DNA of 42,106 nucleotides. Source: a virus. Below are positions 22,195-29,732 of the stretch, one piece after another. The stretch is from positions 1 through 42,106 of the IMG/VR virus record IMGVR_UViG_3300031576_000131; one strand, written 5' to 3'. A program made the translations under genes and the position numbers. The notes under the pieces were generated by a model, which was not told where the DNA came from, searched no databases, and saw only the letters and a program-made list of their open reading frames with translations. Position 1 is the stretch's first letter. Each line of letters opens with the position of its first letter.

Positions 22195-23463
22195 TCACGG
22201 AACGTATTGAAGCCCGCGATGATCGCCGCTGCCGCTATCTGAACTCGAAACGATGCTGGAATCGGCGCCGCTCATCTGCAGACAGATGATGTTCTTCTGA
22301 TCCGTTGCAAGCGCAGTCTCTGTCGTTGTGTATGTCGCCAAGACCGCATTCGCACGCAAGAACGCGCGCGGATTGCCAAGGTCTTGCAGCGGCCGCCGCG
22401 CTTCCGTGATTACCATGTTCTTGACGTAAAAGTCAAGAACGGCCGGAATCGAAGCCGTCGCGCTCGCGGCGCTGTCGGTGCCGGCGCGCAGGTCGTAGTC
22501 CTTGTCTAAGACGTATCGCGTGCGGAACTTGATAGCATTCCGCACAACCCAGTCATAGAACGGATACGTGGCGGCCGGAGCCGCGAGCCCGTCGCCGAGA
22601 TCCTCGGCGCGCATCTTGTGTTCAATCGTCACCTCCGCGCTCCAAGTCTCCTTGTGAATCGGCTTCTCGAACGTATCAAGCTGCGTCAGGTATGCCAGCG
22701 GAAAATCAGTTCCGCCTGTCACCTTGAGCGACCAGGAATCCGCAACCCATGGCCGACTCGTTCCACCGGGTGTGCCGACCTGGAATATACCTGGCATGTT
22801 CGTCTGTCCAGTGTTCCGCGCATTGAGATGCCGTGCGCCAACGAGGCGTTCCGCCGAAGCAACGACCGCGATAGGCGCGGTTGGACTTCCGCCGGCCTGC
22901 GTGATGAGCGCGAATTGCCCGATGACATCGAACGTCAGCGTAGGCGCATCCAGTTCGGGCTGGTTCCATTCAAAGCCCGTTATCATGCAGCCTGTAAACA
23001 CTTCGCGCCATGGAGTTGCGGACTCGCCGCCCTTCCATACGATGATGGTAAGGCTTTTCGACAATCCACCAGCAGTCTCCGTGACCGAGGACCGCAAGTC
23101 GGCTAGCGTGAAGATGTGCGAACTCATGGTCGCCCCGCACGCCTGCCCATCGGTGCCGACACTCGATCGGCGCTGGTACTGGCCGCCGCAGCCGTAGGCC
23201 AGCATCTGTGCCATGAGAGTCGAATTGAATCGCCCGCGCGTCTTGATCTGCCCGCGCACGAGACGCGAGCCGTAGTCAAGCTCTCCTGTGGCACCGAGCA
23301 AGCCGGACTCTCTGTTCTTGTTCATCAGGGCGCGATTGACTGTCAGCGTTTCCTCGATGAGAGGGACGCGAAAAGTCAACGGCTCAGACTGTACTGCGTT
23401 GTACGTCGGTTCAATGCTGAAACAAACAGCACTTTTCTGTGAAATGCCGCGCACCAGTCCCAC
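22195..23463 (-). CDS. Tail tube-like protein 2, 422 aa
   Basis: GTG 23463 has the near-perfect AAGGAGGTGA upstream, implying strong translation. It begins MGLVRGISQK and has beta-rich repeats, TGCMITGFEWNQPELDAPTL near 165-184 and a Ser/Gly-rich end. It shares with the gene upstream the MGLVRG start and the GCMI-x-x-(F/L)-x-W-x-Q-(x)n-D-x-P pattern, so the two are paralogues. One may form the tail tube and the other a tail terminator-proximal or decorated ring. Tube identity is inferred from position before the chaperone and from the strong ribosome site. Confidence 0.72.
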   Translation of the reverse strand: MGLVRGISQKSAVCFSIEPTYNAVQSEPLTFRVPLIEETLTVNRALMNKNRESGLLGATGELDYGSRLVRGQIKTRGRFNSTLMAQMLAYGCGGQYQRRSSVGTDGQACGATMSSHIFTLADLRSSVTETAGGLSKSLTIIVWKGGESATPWREVFTGCMITGFEWNQPELDAPTLTFDVIGQFALITQAGGSPTAPIAVVASAERLVGARHLNARNTGQTNMPGIFQVGTPGGTSRPWVADSWSLKVTGGTDFPLAYLTQLDTFEKPIHKETWSAEVTIEHKMRAEDLGDGLAAPAATYPFYDWVVRNAIKFRTRYVLDKDYDLRAGTDSAASATASIPAVLDFYVKNMVITEARRPLQDLGNPRAFLRANAVLATYTTTETALATDQKNIICLQMSGADSSIVSSSDSGSGDHRGLQYVP

Positions 23464-23480
23464 GTCGTCACCTCCTTCTG

Positions 23481-24656
23481 TTAGAACGCGCTGAACTTGA
23501 GCGCAGTAGCGTCGTCTGTGTCGGATACCTGCATCAAGACTCTCAGGTCGTCGTCCGTGAACCCGCCGATACCAGTCGGCGTCGCGAAAGTTCCGCGCAG
23601 TGCTCGCGCCTTGAAAATGTGCGGGATCTCACCGGGAGTGTTCAACGTGCCGCGCGCCTCGGTCCAGCGAATCAACGGCAGGTCGATCATGATGGCGTAT
23701 GGATTCGAAGTCGCTGCTACCATGGTCGCGCTGGCGTATTGAATGCGGCACTTTGTCGTCAACACGCCGTCGATGAAATCGCGATTCGGCTTGCCGCTGT
23801 TTAGGTACGTGTCGTCCAGCAGCGTCCGCAACTCGATTTCAATATCCCGCGTGTCGATCGTTCCAGGCTGCACCGGGTTGTCCATGTCGGTGGTGTACAC
23901 AGGCGCGTTCTCAAGGTGTCGATCAACGGTGAGAGTAAAACCGCTGATGTGTAGATCGGTGAGCGTGGCGCCGACCTGTACCTTGGAGTTCGTGCCGAAT
24001 ACGTTCATCAGGTCGCGCGTCTTGGTGTAAACCGGATTGATGACTGAGCCGAACCGCAGCTTGCCAACAAGTTGCGGCGCCGCAGTGATCACGGCCGGCG
24101 CCCCAGACTTCAGGCCCTTAGCAACGATGTCTAGCGTGATCTTCGGCAAGTCCTCTTGGTTCTGCTCCCAGGTCAGCTTCGAAATCATGCAGCCGATGTA
24201 CTCGTCGATGTATCCGGCCGCCGTGTTTCCGCCCTTGTAGACGCGAAGCGAAAACCCCTTGGACAGTGCCGTGCCGAAATGGAACGCGTGGCGATTGCAC
24301 GCCGTCTGTGAGCCCGTACCGGCGATGTTCGTTGCAGCCGTGACGGTTTCGCTACCCATGAACTCCCCGATGAGTCCCCAGAACCATTGTTGGTTGTATC
24401 TGGGCTGCAAGATCATCGAGCCGGCGCCGGACGTTCTCCCGTATTCTAGGAATACTGTGCTCGATGCCTCACCGAACTCCTTGGACTTCGGCAACGTGTC
24501 GCGCTTGAGTTCCATCGTCTCGCTCAAGAACGGCACACCGCGCCATTCTTCTGGAAACGTCGTGCCACCAGGTGTATCACCCCAGGCGTCCGATGCTTGC
24601 GTTAGTTCCGCGTATTCTACGCCCGCAAACGGCGCGTAGCCTCGTACCAGTCCCAT
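23481..24656 (-). CDS. Tail tube-like protein 1, 391 aa
   Basis: ATG 24656 has AAGGAAGGAG upstream. It begins MGLVRGYAPFAGVEYAELTQ and carries GCMISKLTWEQNQEDLPKIT near 158-177, parallel to the paralogue downstream (GCMITGFEWNQPELDAPTLT). It is beta-rich, without Cys clusters, and longer than the usual 200-250 residue siphophage tube protein, so each unit may carry an extra outward domain. It follows the tail terminator gene and precedes its paralogue by 17 bases. Tube role is by position and architecture. Confidence 0.72.
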   Translation of the reverse strand: MGLVRGYAPFAGVEYAELTQASDAWGDTPGGTTFPEEWRGVPFLSETMELKRDTLPKSKEFGEASSTVFLEYGRTSGAGSMILQPRYNQQWFWGLIGEFMGSETVTAATNIAGTGSQTACNRHAFHFGTALSKGFSLRVYKGGNTAAGYIDEYIGCMISKLTWEQNQEDLPKITLDIVAKGLKSGAPAVITAAPQLVGKLRFGSVINPVYTKTRDLMNVFGTNSKVQVGATLTDLHISGFTLTVDRHLENAPVYTTDMDNPVQPGTIDTRDIEIELRTLLDDTYLNSGKPNRDFIDGVLTTKCRIQYASATMVAATSNPYAIMIDLPLIRWTEARGTLNTPGEIPHIFKARALRGTFATPTGIGGFTDDDLRVLMQVSDTDDATALKFSAF

Positions 24657-24671
24657 GTCAGACTCCTTCCT

Positions 24672-25151
24672 TTAGGCCGATCCCGGTTCGTACTCGTACA
24701 CGACTCGCACGATGCACAGCGCGGACGCCGTGTTCGAGTCGAAGTCATACGCGGGCGCCTCAATTCGGAAAACTTCGGCATAGTGAACAGTTCCGCCCAA
24801 GAGCCTGTTCGCTCCGATACACAGCACTACGTCGCTCAGCAAGTCGTTGAATTCCTCGATGATTGACGCCGCTGTCCTGCCGCGCAACAGCAATTCAACG
24901 ATGCACTCCAGCGTTGCAATGAACAAGCCGCCCGTCACTTCTGCCATGCGGTGCTCTTCGTCGCCGTCGTAAACGCGCAACGTCTGGTCGTGTTGAGACA
25001 GTCGCTGCTCGTCCGTGTCGGCTCCGAACGCAATCTGATTCGTTCCAGTCAGGTTGTAGTGGTACACCCCGGCGCCGTTGATGAGCGCCAGCGTATTCAG
25101 TAGCAACTGCATCGCGTCTTTTCGTTTGCTGTCAACTGCCACGTGCGCCAC
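24672..25151 (-). CDS. Tail terminator-like protein, 159 aa
   Basis: The earliest start is GTG 25151; a second GTG at 25142 or ATG at 25112 (MQLLLNTLALING) is possible. Mixed alpha/beta fold: an N-terminal helix, strands with LRVYDGDEEHRMAEVTGGLF, a helix (TAASIIEEFNDLLSDVV) and a closing strand pair (ASALCIVRVVYEYEPG). That order fits the tail terminator / minor tail U family and the gene order connector, gp10-like, terminator, tube. The 20-base overlap with the gp10-like gene would be removed by a later start. Confidence 0.7.
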   Translation of the reverse strand: MAHVAVDSKRKDAMQLLLNTLALINGAGVYHYNLTGTNQIAFGADTDEQRLSQHDQTLRVYDGDEEHRMAEVTGGLFIATLECIVELLLRGRTAASIIEEFNDLLSDVVLCIGANRLLGGTVHYAEVFRIEAPAYDFDSNTASALCIVRVVYEYEPGSA

Positions 25152-25635
25152 CAGCCTTTACGCTCACGGCCTGGGCCAGAGCCTCGAGGATCTCTGGTCG
25201 CGCGTAAATCAGCGTATCGCGCACGAATCGGCGCGGCCTAAGTTTCATGAATCGCGTATATCCACTGCGCAGCCGTTTTTCCTTCACAAGCTCGCCAGTC
25301 TTTCGGCTGCGAACGGTTTGCGTAACGCGCCGCGCACGCACCTTCTGTGCACCCATGACGCCATATTCTAGGTACGGCGTATAGAACACCTTTGTGCCAA
25401 GCACTGCGCGCGGGTCATCGCTCGGCACGTATACAGTATGCCAGCCGCGAACGAGCGTGCCGGTCACGCGACGCACGCGCTGTCCACTGAGATACTTCGT
25501 GACCATGAACTTGCGGGCCGCTTCGCTCGCGGCGGTCAGACCCTGACGCATGCGCGTGGGGCGCTCTTGGATCAATTGACCCATCTTCTGCCGGAACTCG
25601 CGCAATCCAACGACCCGAATCGCCTCGTCAGCCAA
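25132..25635 (-). CDS. HK97 gp10-like head-tail joining protein
   Basis: 167 residues from TTG 25635, with GGAGG six bases upstream, overlapping the connector stop. VVGLREFRQKMGQLIQERPT at the N-terminus, then a helix (LTAASEAARKFMVTKYL) and strands with a Gly-Trp (LVRGWHTVYV) and PYLEYGVMGAQKV match the HK97 gp10 / phage tail-completion family. The C-terminal part is unusually Arg/Lys-rich (RVTQTVRSRKTGELVKEKRL). It acts at the head-tail interface. Good confidence on the family. Confidence 0.8.
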   Translation of the reverse strand: MADEAIRVVGLREFRQKMGQLIQERPTRMRQGLTAASEAARKFMVTKYLSGQRVRRVTGTLVRGWHTVYVPSDDPRAVLGTKVFYTPYLEYGVMGAQKVRARRVTQTVRSRKTGELVKEKRLRSGYTRFMKLRPRRFVRDTLIYARPEILEALAQAVSVKAGGARGS

Positions 25636-26275
25636 TGAACGCCTCCGATCTGCGATATGCGTTCAGTGCGAGAAGGACGCTCGGAGGCGCCCATTCTGTG
25701 ACGTAGCTTTCGGTGATAGCCTGCCGCGAAATTGTTTCGACATCCCACCGCTTTGTCTTTGCTCGGTTCTGTGCGATACCGATAAGCTCTGCACACGCGC
25801 GCTTTACGTCGGGCGGAATTGCCGCGAGCGCCCATCCTGCTGTCCACGTTGCGCGGATGTTCAATCGACCAGCCTGAAAGCCGACCCAACTGATGTTTCG
25901 CAACGTGCCGCGCTCTGCGTCCAGTGCGTACTCGCCGGTCGTGAACTCGTGCTGTGCACTGAACGCGGTGGTGCTTGTCATGTACCCACTCTGTAGTCGC
26001 GTGATCGACACAACTGGGAATTGCGGCAGATCGAAAACGGCATCACCGGGGCCGTCCATGATGTAGTCGAAAGCGGTTGCACTCAGTCGAAGGAACCTGC
26101 GCCCAAGGTAGTTGAACACTTGCTGATGTACGGCATCCATCCAGTTCTGCAGTGCAACGTCGTTGCTAGCATTCTGGATGTCAAGCAGCGTCTTGACTTC
26201 GCCGAGCGAAGTCAATTCGAAGTCGTTGTTCGCGCCCACGATGACGCTGCCTGGGCCTGCGAGTTTCACCAGCAC
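25628..26275 (-). CDS. gp6-like head-tail connector (adaptor), 215 aa
   Basis: Start GTG 26275 with CGGAGGACTG upstream. The N-terminal signature LTSLGEVKTLLDIQNASNDV followed by a helix and YLGRRFL is the phage gp6/gp15-type connector pattern. A beta domain (DYIMDGPGDAVFDLPQFPVV) and C-terminal helix (ACAELIGIAQNRAK) follow. Connectors of this family form a ring under the portal. Position right after the capsid-region genes agrees. The last 40 residues form the family's usual variable tail. Confidence 0.86.
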   Translation of the reverse strand: MLVKLAGPGSVIVGANNDFELTSLGEVKTLLDIQNASNDVALQNWMDAVHQQVFNYLGRRFLRLSATAFDYIMDGPGDAVFDLPQFPVVSITRLQSGYMTSTTAFSAQHEFTTGEYALDAERGTLRNISWVGFQAGRLNIRATWTAGWALAAIPPDVKRACAELIGIAQNRAKTKRWDVETISRQAITESYVTEWAPPSVLLALNAYRRSEAFIG

Positions 26276-26281
26276 GCGGGA

Positions 26282-26878
26282 TCAGTCCTCCGAATAGACT
26301 TCGTAGACTTCGGTTGATAGCTCGACTGTCTGACCGCTCGTTGCTGTCGGAGCGGTGATCGGGTCGATGATAAGGAACCAGTTCAGATTCTGGTACGGGC
26401 GGAACTCCTTCCCGTACAGTGTCGAATGGAACCGTATCAACTCGCCCCCACTCGACGGCATTGCAATATTGGCCGGAAACGAGAAGTCTCCGAAGTTTGC
26501 GGATCCAGTGCCGGGCGTTGCTAGAACTGAAGCGAAGATGCCACCGTGACCGGCACCGTAGTTTGACGCTCCGCTCCACGCTGGATTCGGATTGAGCACG
26601 CTCGCATTGAATACTACGGCGCGAGTTGTATAGCCGGCAGTCGCCCACGTTCCGCTGCCTACTGTTTTTCTCCAGGAGTTGACGATATAGATACCGAATT
26701 CTCGGTATGGTTTCGGATCGACTTGCATGTCAATCGTTTCGGCGAGGTCAGTCGGTATCGCAACCGCTGACCAGCCGATAACTCCAGCGGTTTTGCGTAG
26801 CCAGCGACTAGAGGCATCCGTATCAACCCATGTCGTGACGAACGGGCCGCTTGCGATTCGTTCGACTCGATAGCTCAT
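26282..26878 (-). CDS. Beta-rich head-region protein, 198 aa
   Basis: ATG 26878 overlaps the upstream stop (ATGA) and has GGGAG upstream. The sequence is beta-predicted from end to end (SYRVERIASGPFVTTWVDT, then REFGIYIVNSWRKTVG, ELIRFHSTLYGKEFRPYQNL) with no Cys. It resembles capsid decoration or head-completion folds in composition only; I cannot name a family. It lies between the capsid-associated gene and the connector. A virion role is likely by location. Confidence 0.68.
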   Translation of the reverse strand: MSYRVERIASGPFVTTWVDTDASSRWLRKTAGVIGWSAVAIPTDLAETIDMQVDPKPYREFGIYIVNSWRKTVGSGTWATAGYTTRAVVFNASVLNPNPAWSGASNYGAGHGGIFASVLATPGTGSANFGDFSFPANIAMPSSGGELIRFHSTLYGKEFRPYQNLNWFLIIDPITAPTATSGQTVELSTEVYEVYSED

Positions 26879-27399
26879 TTCGGAGGCTCCCATCCGACGG
26901 GCTTGACGATGATCGTGCACTGCCCTTTCGCAGCGCAGTCGCGCAGGATGCCGACTTCGGCAAGGCTGACTTCGAGCCAACGACCCGACTCAAGCGTGGT
27001 CGCAGAGTTGAGGCGAATCGCGCGATCATCCGGTGTGTCGATCAGCACGAAACACTTGACGCGCGCCTCTGCGCGCTGCGATACGCCTTGATAGAATCCG
27101 AAGTCCATCACCGCGACTTCGGGCAGGTTCTCTGCCGCCTCTTTCGGGTCGAGTCCGCGCTGGATACCTTTTCTGTACTGTTCATCGCGCGCGCGGCTCG
27201 CGGCGGCAATATCTTCGCGCGCAAGCGCCAGTTCTTCGTTGTATGCCCTGGTCCGAGCAGCGGCCAGGATTTCGGCTCGCGTCGCCGGCAGAGCTAGTGC
27301 AACTGCAGCGACCTCCGTTTCAACCTCGGCTTGTTCGGTCACGGCCTGTTCTTCGATCTCAGGCACATCCGTTTCGCTGCCTTGTTTTTGCTTCGCCAC
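26875..27399 (-). CDS. Hypothetical protein after major capsid, 174 aa
   Basis: I chose GTG 27399 because AGAAGGGCGG lies upstream; earlier in-frame starts cross the hairpin at 27427-27454. The N-terminal 90 residues are acidic and helical (VPEIEEQAVTEQAEVETEV, then ELALAREDIAAASRARDEQY). The C-terminal 80 residues are beta-rich (RVKCFVLIDTPDDRAIRLNS, then KGQCTIIVKPVGWEPPK). No family recognised. The two-part design with a charged coil would suit a capsid-bound accessory or scaffold protein, but the major capsid itself already carries a delta-like coil. Confidence 0.68.
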   Translation of the reverse strand: MAKQKQGSETDVPEIEEQAVTEQAEVETEVAAVALALPATRAEILAAARTRAYNEELALAREDIAAASRARDEQYRKGIQRGLDPKEAAENLPEVAVMDFGFYQGVSQRAEARVKCFVLIDTPDDRAIRLNSATTLESGRWLEVSLAEVGILRDCAAKGQCTIIVKPVGWEPPK

Positions 27400-27426
27400 G
27401 TTCGGCCGCCCTTCTGGCAAGTGTCG

Positions 27427-27454
27427 GGGCAGCAGGCTTTGAAACCTGCTGCCC
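27427..27454 (-). terminator. Hairpin directly after the major capsid gene
   Basis: A perfect 10-bp stem (27427-27436 with 27445-27454) and an 8-base loop, 21 bases after the capsid stop. No T-tract follows on the minus strand. Such hairpins behind capsid genes commonly protect the abundant capsid mRNA or act as leaky terminators. Confidence 0.65.
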
Positions 27455-27475
27455 GCAAGTTTGACGCTGAACCGT

Positions 27476-29074
27476 TTACGCCGGGAGATTCCGGATCGAC
27501 GCAACCGGATTGCCGAGAGCATTCGCAAGGTACTGACCTGCGGTCGCACCGGATCCGTCTGTGTTCTCGATTGCCTTGAAGTCCCATCGAGCGTGCGCCT
27601 GCAGAACGGTTGCTAGTGCAGGTGCCCATCGCGTTTCCTCGATTCCGATCCCGCCGTAGCTGGCAAGAATGAATCGTGATGGATTGAACGTCAGTACCGT
27701 CGTGCTTGCCGCCGAGCCAGCATTGACAACGCCGGTCGTGTGCAGGTTGAGCGGCAACTGTTCGCTGAACACCAGGTCGCAGCCGTCGAGTTTCGCCAGT
27801 ACGCCCGTCACGACAGTCGGCGCGGGGAACTTCTCAGCCGTCTGAACTTCGGACGCCTTGAGAAGTTCATACCATCCGCTGATCGGGACGACGTGCACGA
27901 CTTCGTTCGGATTCAGACCGAACTTGCCGAGCTTCTTGCGGTTGTCGCGCAGCATGGTCGTACTGAGCGCCGCGCCGCCGCCGTCTGTGGTCAGACCGAT
28001 CGCTCTCTTGCGCAAGCCGACCCACGCCTGCCGAGGATCTTGCAATGCCGTCAGGTCAGAATCCGATACAGTCGCGCCGCCGCCAGCGCTGTTACCGTTG
28101 ATCAGAGCATGTTCCCTTGCGCGCGCAATCGTGCGCGCGATCTGCTGGCGCATGACTGGCAAGAACGGCAGTACGGAATCCTCGATCATGTCGTCGTTCC
28201 ACAGCAGGAACCCGAGGAACGTGACGACGGCGAAAACGATCTGCCCGAACGTCGGGTAGCTGAACGCGACGGCCGGCGGCATCAGCATGTCAGCCGGATT
28301 CGTCGGCAGCGTCCTGCGCGGAATGTCTACCGTTGCATTCGTCCCGAGAACGCCCATTGCATCGCCGGTCAGCACCGGGAAGTTGGTCTGCGGACGCGGC
28401 AGTTCCATGGTTGGAATGTAGCCAGTGACGCCGAGCGGGACGCGCATGTACTCCTTCAGTTGTGAACTGAGCAGGGTGAAATTGAGGTTGGACGTTGCCG
28501 AGCCCGCAGACTGTGTCGGATGCATGATTTCGTTTGCGCGGATCTTGCCGCTACGCACGCCGTCGATCTGATCCTGAGAGATGTAGCCAGCCCTCGCGGC
28601 TGCAACGGCGTATCGCCTGAAGTCGATGCTTTCACCGAGCGTGCGATATATCGCACCGTTGTCCCACTGCTTGTTCCGGAACCGCAGGCCCCAATACTTC
28701 ACGACACATGCGTCGTTCAGGTCCTGCAGTTCTCGGATCTGCTCGCGGTCGGCCTCTTGCGAGATTGCCGGATGGGACGGGTGCAGTTCCATTGCTCGGG
28801 CGTACGTCACCTTCATGCGCGTCCCGAACATGCCGCGCATGTCACCCATGATCTTTTCTTCGAAGTCTGTGATCGGCGACGCCGAGGGGCCAAGCTGCGC
28901 GCGCCGAAGTTCTTCTAGCTTCGGCTTCAGCGCCTCGTCGATCATTCGTGCGACCGCCGCTTTCGATTCTTCCTCTGTGTACCAGCCGCGCTTGGCCTCC
29001 ACCAACTGTTCGTCGATGTGGGTCTTGATTCCTGCGACGATGGCTTTCACATCGTCAACTGTTACCTGAGGCAT
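27476..29074 (-). CDS. HK97-fold major capsid protein, 532 aa
   Basis: ATG 29074 has AAGGAG upstream and overlaps the protease end by 13 bases. Residues 1-120 form a charged helical region (VKAIVAGIKTHIDEQLVEAK, then LKPKLEELRRAQ), as in the delta/scaffold part that the protease removes. The rest is the HK97 capsid pattern: ELPRPQTNFPVLTGD, a loop and helices, then VHVVPISGWYELLKASEV and, near the end, ILASYGGIGIEETRWAPALA. It is the shell subunit. The length is somewhat above the usual 390-450 residues, mainly because of the N-terminal region. Confidence 0.92.
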   Translation of the reverse strand: MPQVTVDDVKAIVAGIKTHIDEQLVEAKRGWYTEEESKAAVARMIDEALKPKLEELRRAQLGPSASPITDFEEKIMGDMRGMFGTRMKVTYARAMELHPSHPAISQEADREQIRELQDLNDACVVKYWGLRFRNKQWDNGAIYRTLGESIDFRRYAVAAARAGYISQDQIDGVRSGKIRANEIMHPTQSAGSATSNLNFTLLSSQLKEYMRVPLGVTGYIPTMELPRPQTNFPVLTGDAMGVLGTNATVDIPRRTLPTNPADMLMPPAVAFSYPTFGQIVFAVVTFLGFLLWNDDMIEDSVLPFLPVMRQQIARTIARAREHALINGNSAGGGATVSDSDLTALQDPRQAWVGLRKRAIGLTTDGGGAALSTTMLRDNRKKLGKFGLNPNEVVHVVPISGWYELLKASEVQTAEKFPAPTVVTGVLAKLDGCDLVFSEQLPLNLHTTGVVNAGSAASTTVLTFNPSRFILASYGGIGIEETRWAPALATVLQAHARWDFKAIENTDGSGATAGQYLANALGNPVASIRNLPA

Positions 29075-29730
29075 GCTGCCAACTCCTTTGCAAGAGAGTC
29101 CCAAGTTACGGCAGCCGTAAGGTCGACTCGGGGAGAAGTCTTCAGCCTCTCCAAAGCCGCGCGCACGGCTGCATCGTCATCGAGAACGCGCGGATCGTGG
29201 TTGCCTTCGTGTCCGCCGCAGAGCGGGCACGACTCGACGCCCAGCATGCGTAGCATGCGAGCCTGTGAAATGAGGGTGTCACGATTCGATGGAATCGTCA
29301 CGAGCGATACATCGAGCAGGTCGGTCGGCGTGATAATCGCGCGCGCCTCGCCGCTCGGGTCTGGTTCTTCGGTGCCTTCGAACTGAATACTGAGGCCGCG
29401 TAGAATCTTCTGCTTCACCTGCTGCCACACATCGTTGACACTCATTCGGCCGCTGAACATGATCGGGAACTCGTAGTCCCGCCCGACCTCGGCTTCGATA
29501 TCGAGGCCGTCATCGGCGGGCGCCATGTCCAGCACAGTTCCGACCGGGGCCTGCATTTGATGCATGTAAAGCAGCGTGCGGTGCGAGAAGGTTGGGATCA
29601 CGCGTAGCAATTCCTCTTGGCGAATCTTGGTCTTGTGGCGATCCTGGCTCTTGGCGCTGGCTCTGCCGACGATGATTCGCCTATCGTCCTTTTCGTTGAT
29701 CTCTCGAATCGCGACTTCTCGGAAGTACAT
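29062..29730 (-). CDS. HK97-family prohead protease
   Basis: I chose the second ATG (29730) because GGAGG lies eight bases upstream; the first (29736) would sit one base from it. 222 residues. The U35-type catalytic residues are visible: His50 in PTFSHRTLLYMHQ and Ser114 in ILRGLSIQFEG, with an acidic partner in the following strand (TPTDLLDVSLVTIPSNRDTL). The C-terminal 60 residues carry CPLCGGHEGNH, a small Cys/His cluster not typical of the family. It matures the capsid encoded immediately downstream and overlaps the portal stop upstream. Confidence 0.92.
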   Translation of the reverse strand: MYFREVAIREINEKDDRRIIVGRASAKSQDRHKTKIRQEELLRVIPTFSHRTLLYMHQMQAPVGTVLDMAPADDGLDIEAEVGRDYEFPIMFSGRMSVNDVWQQVKQKILRGLSIQFEGTEEPDPSGEARAIITPTDLLDVSLVTIPSNRDTLISQARMLRMLGVESCPLCGGHEGNHDPRVLDDDAAVRAALERLKTSPRVDLTAAVTWDSLAKELAACLR

Positions 29731-29732
29731 GG

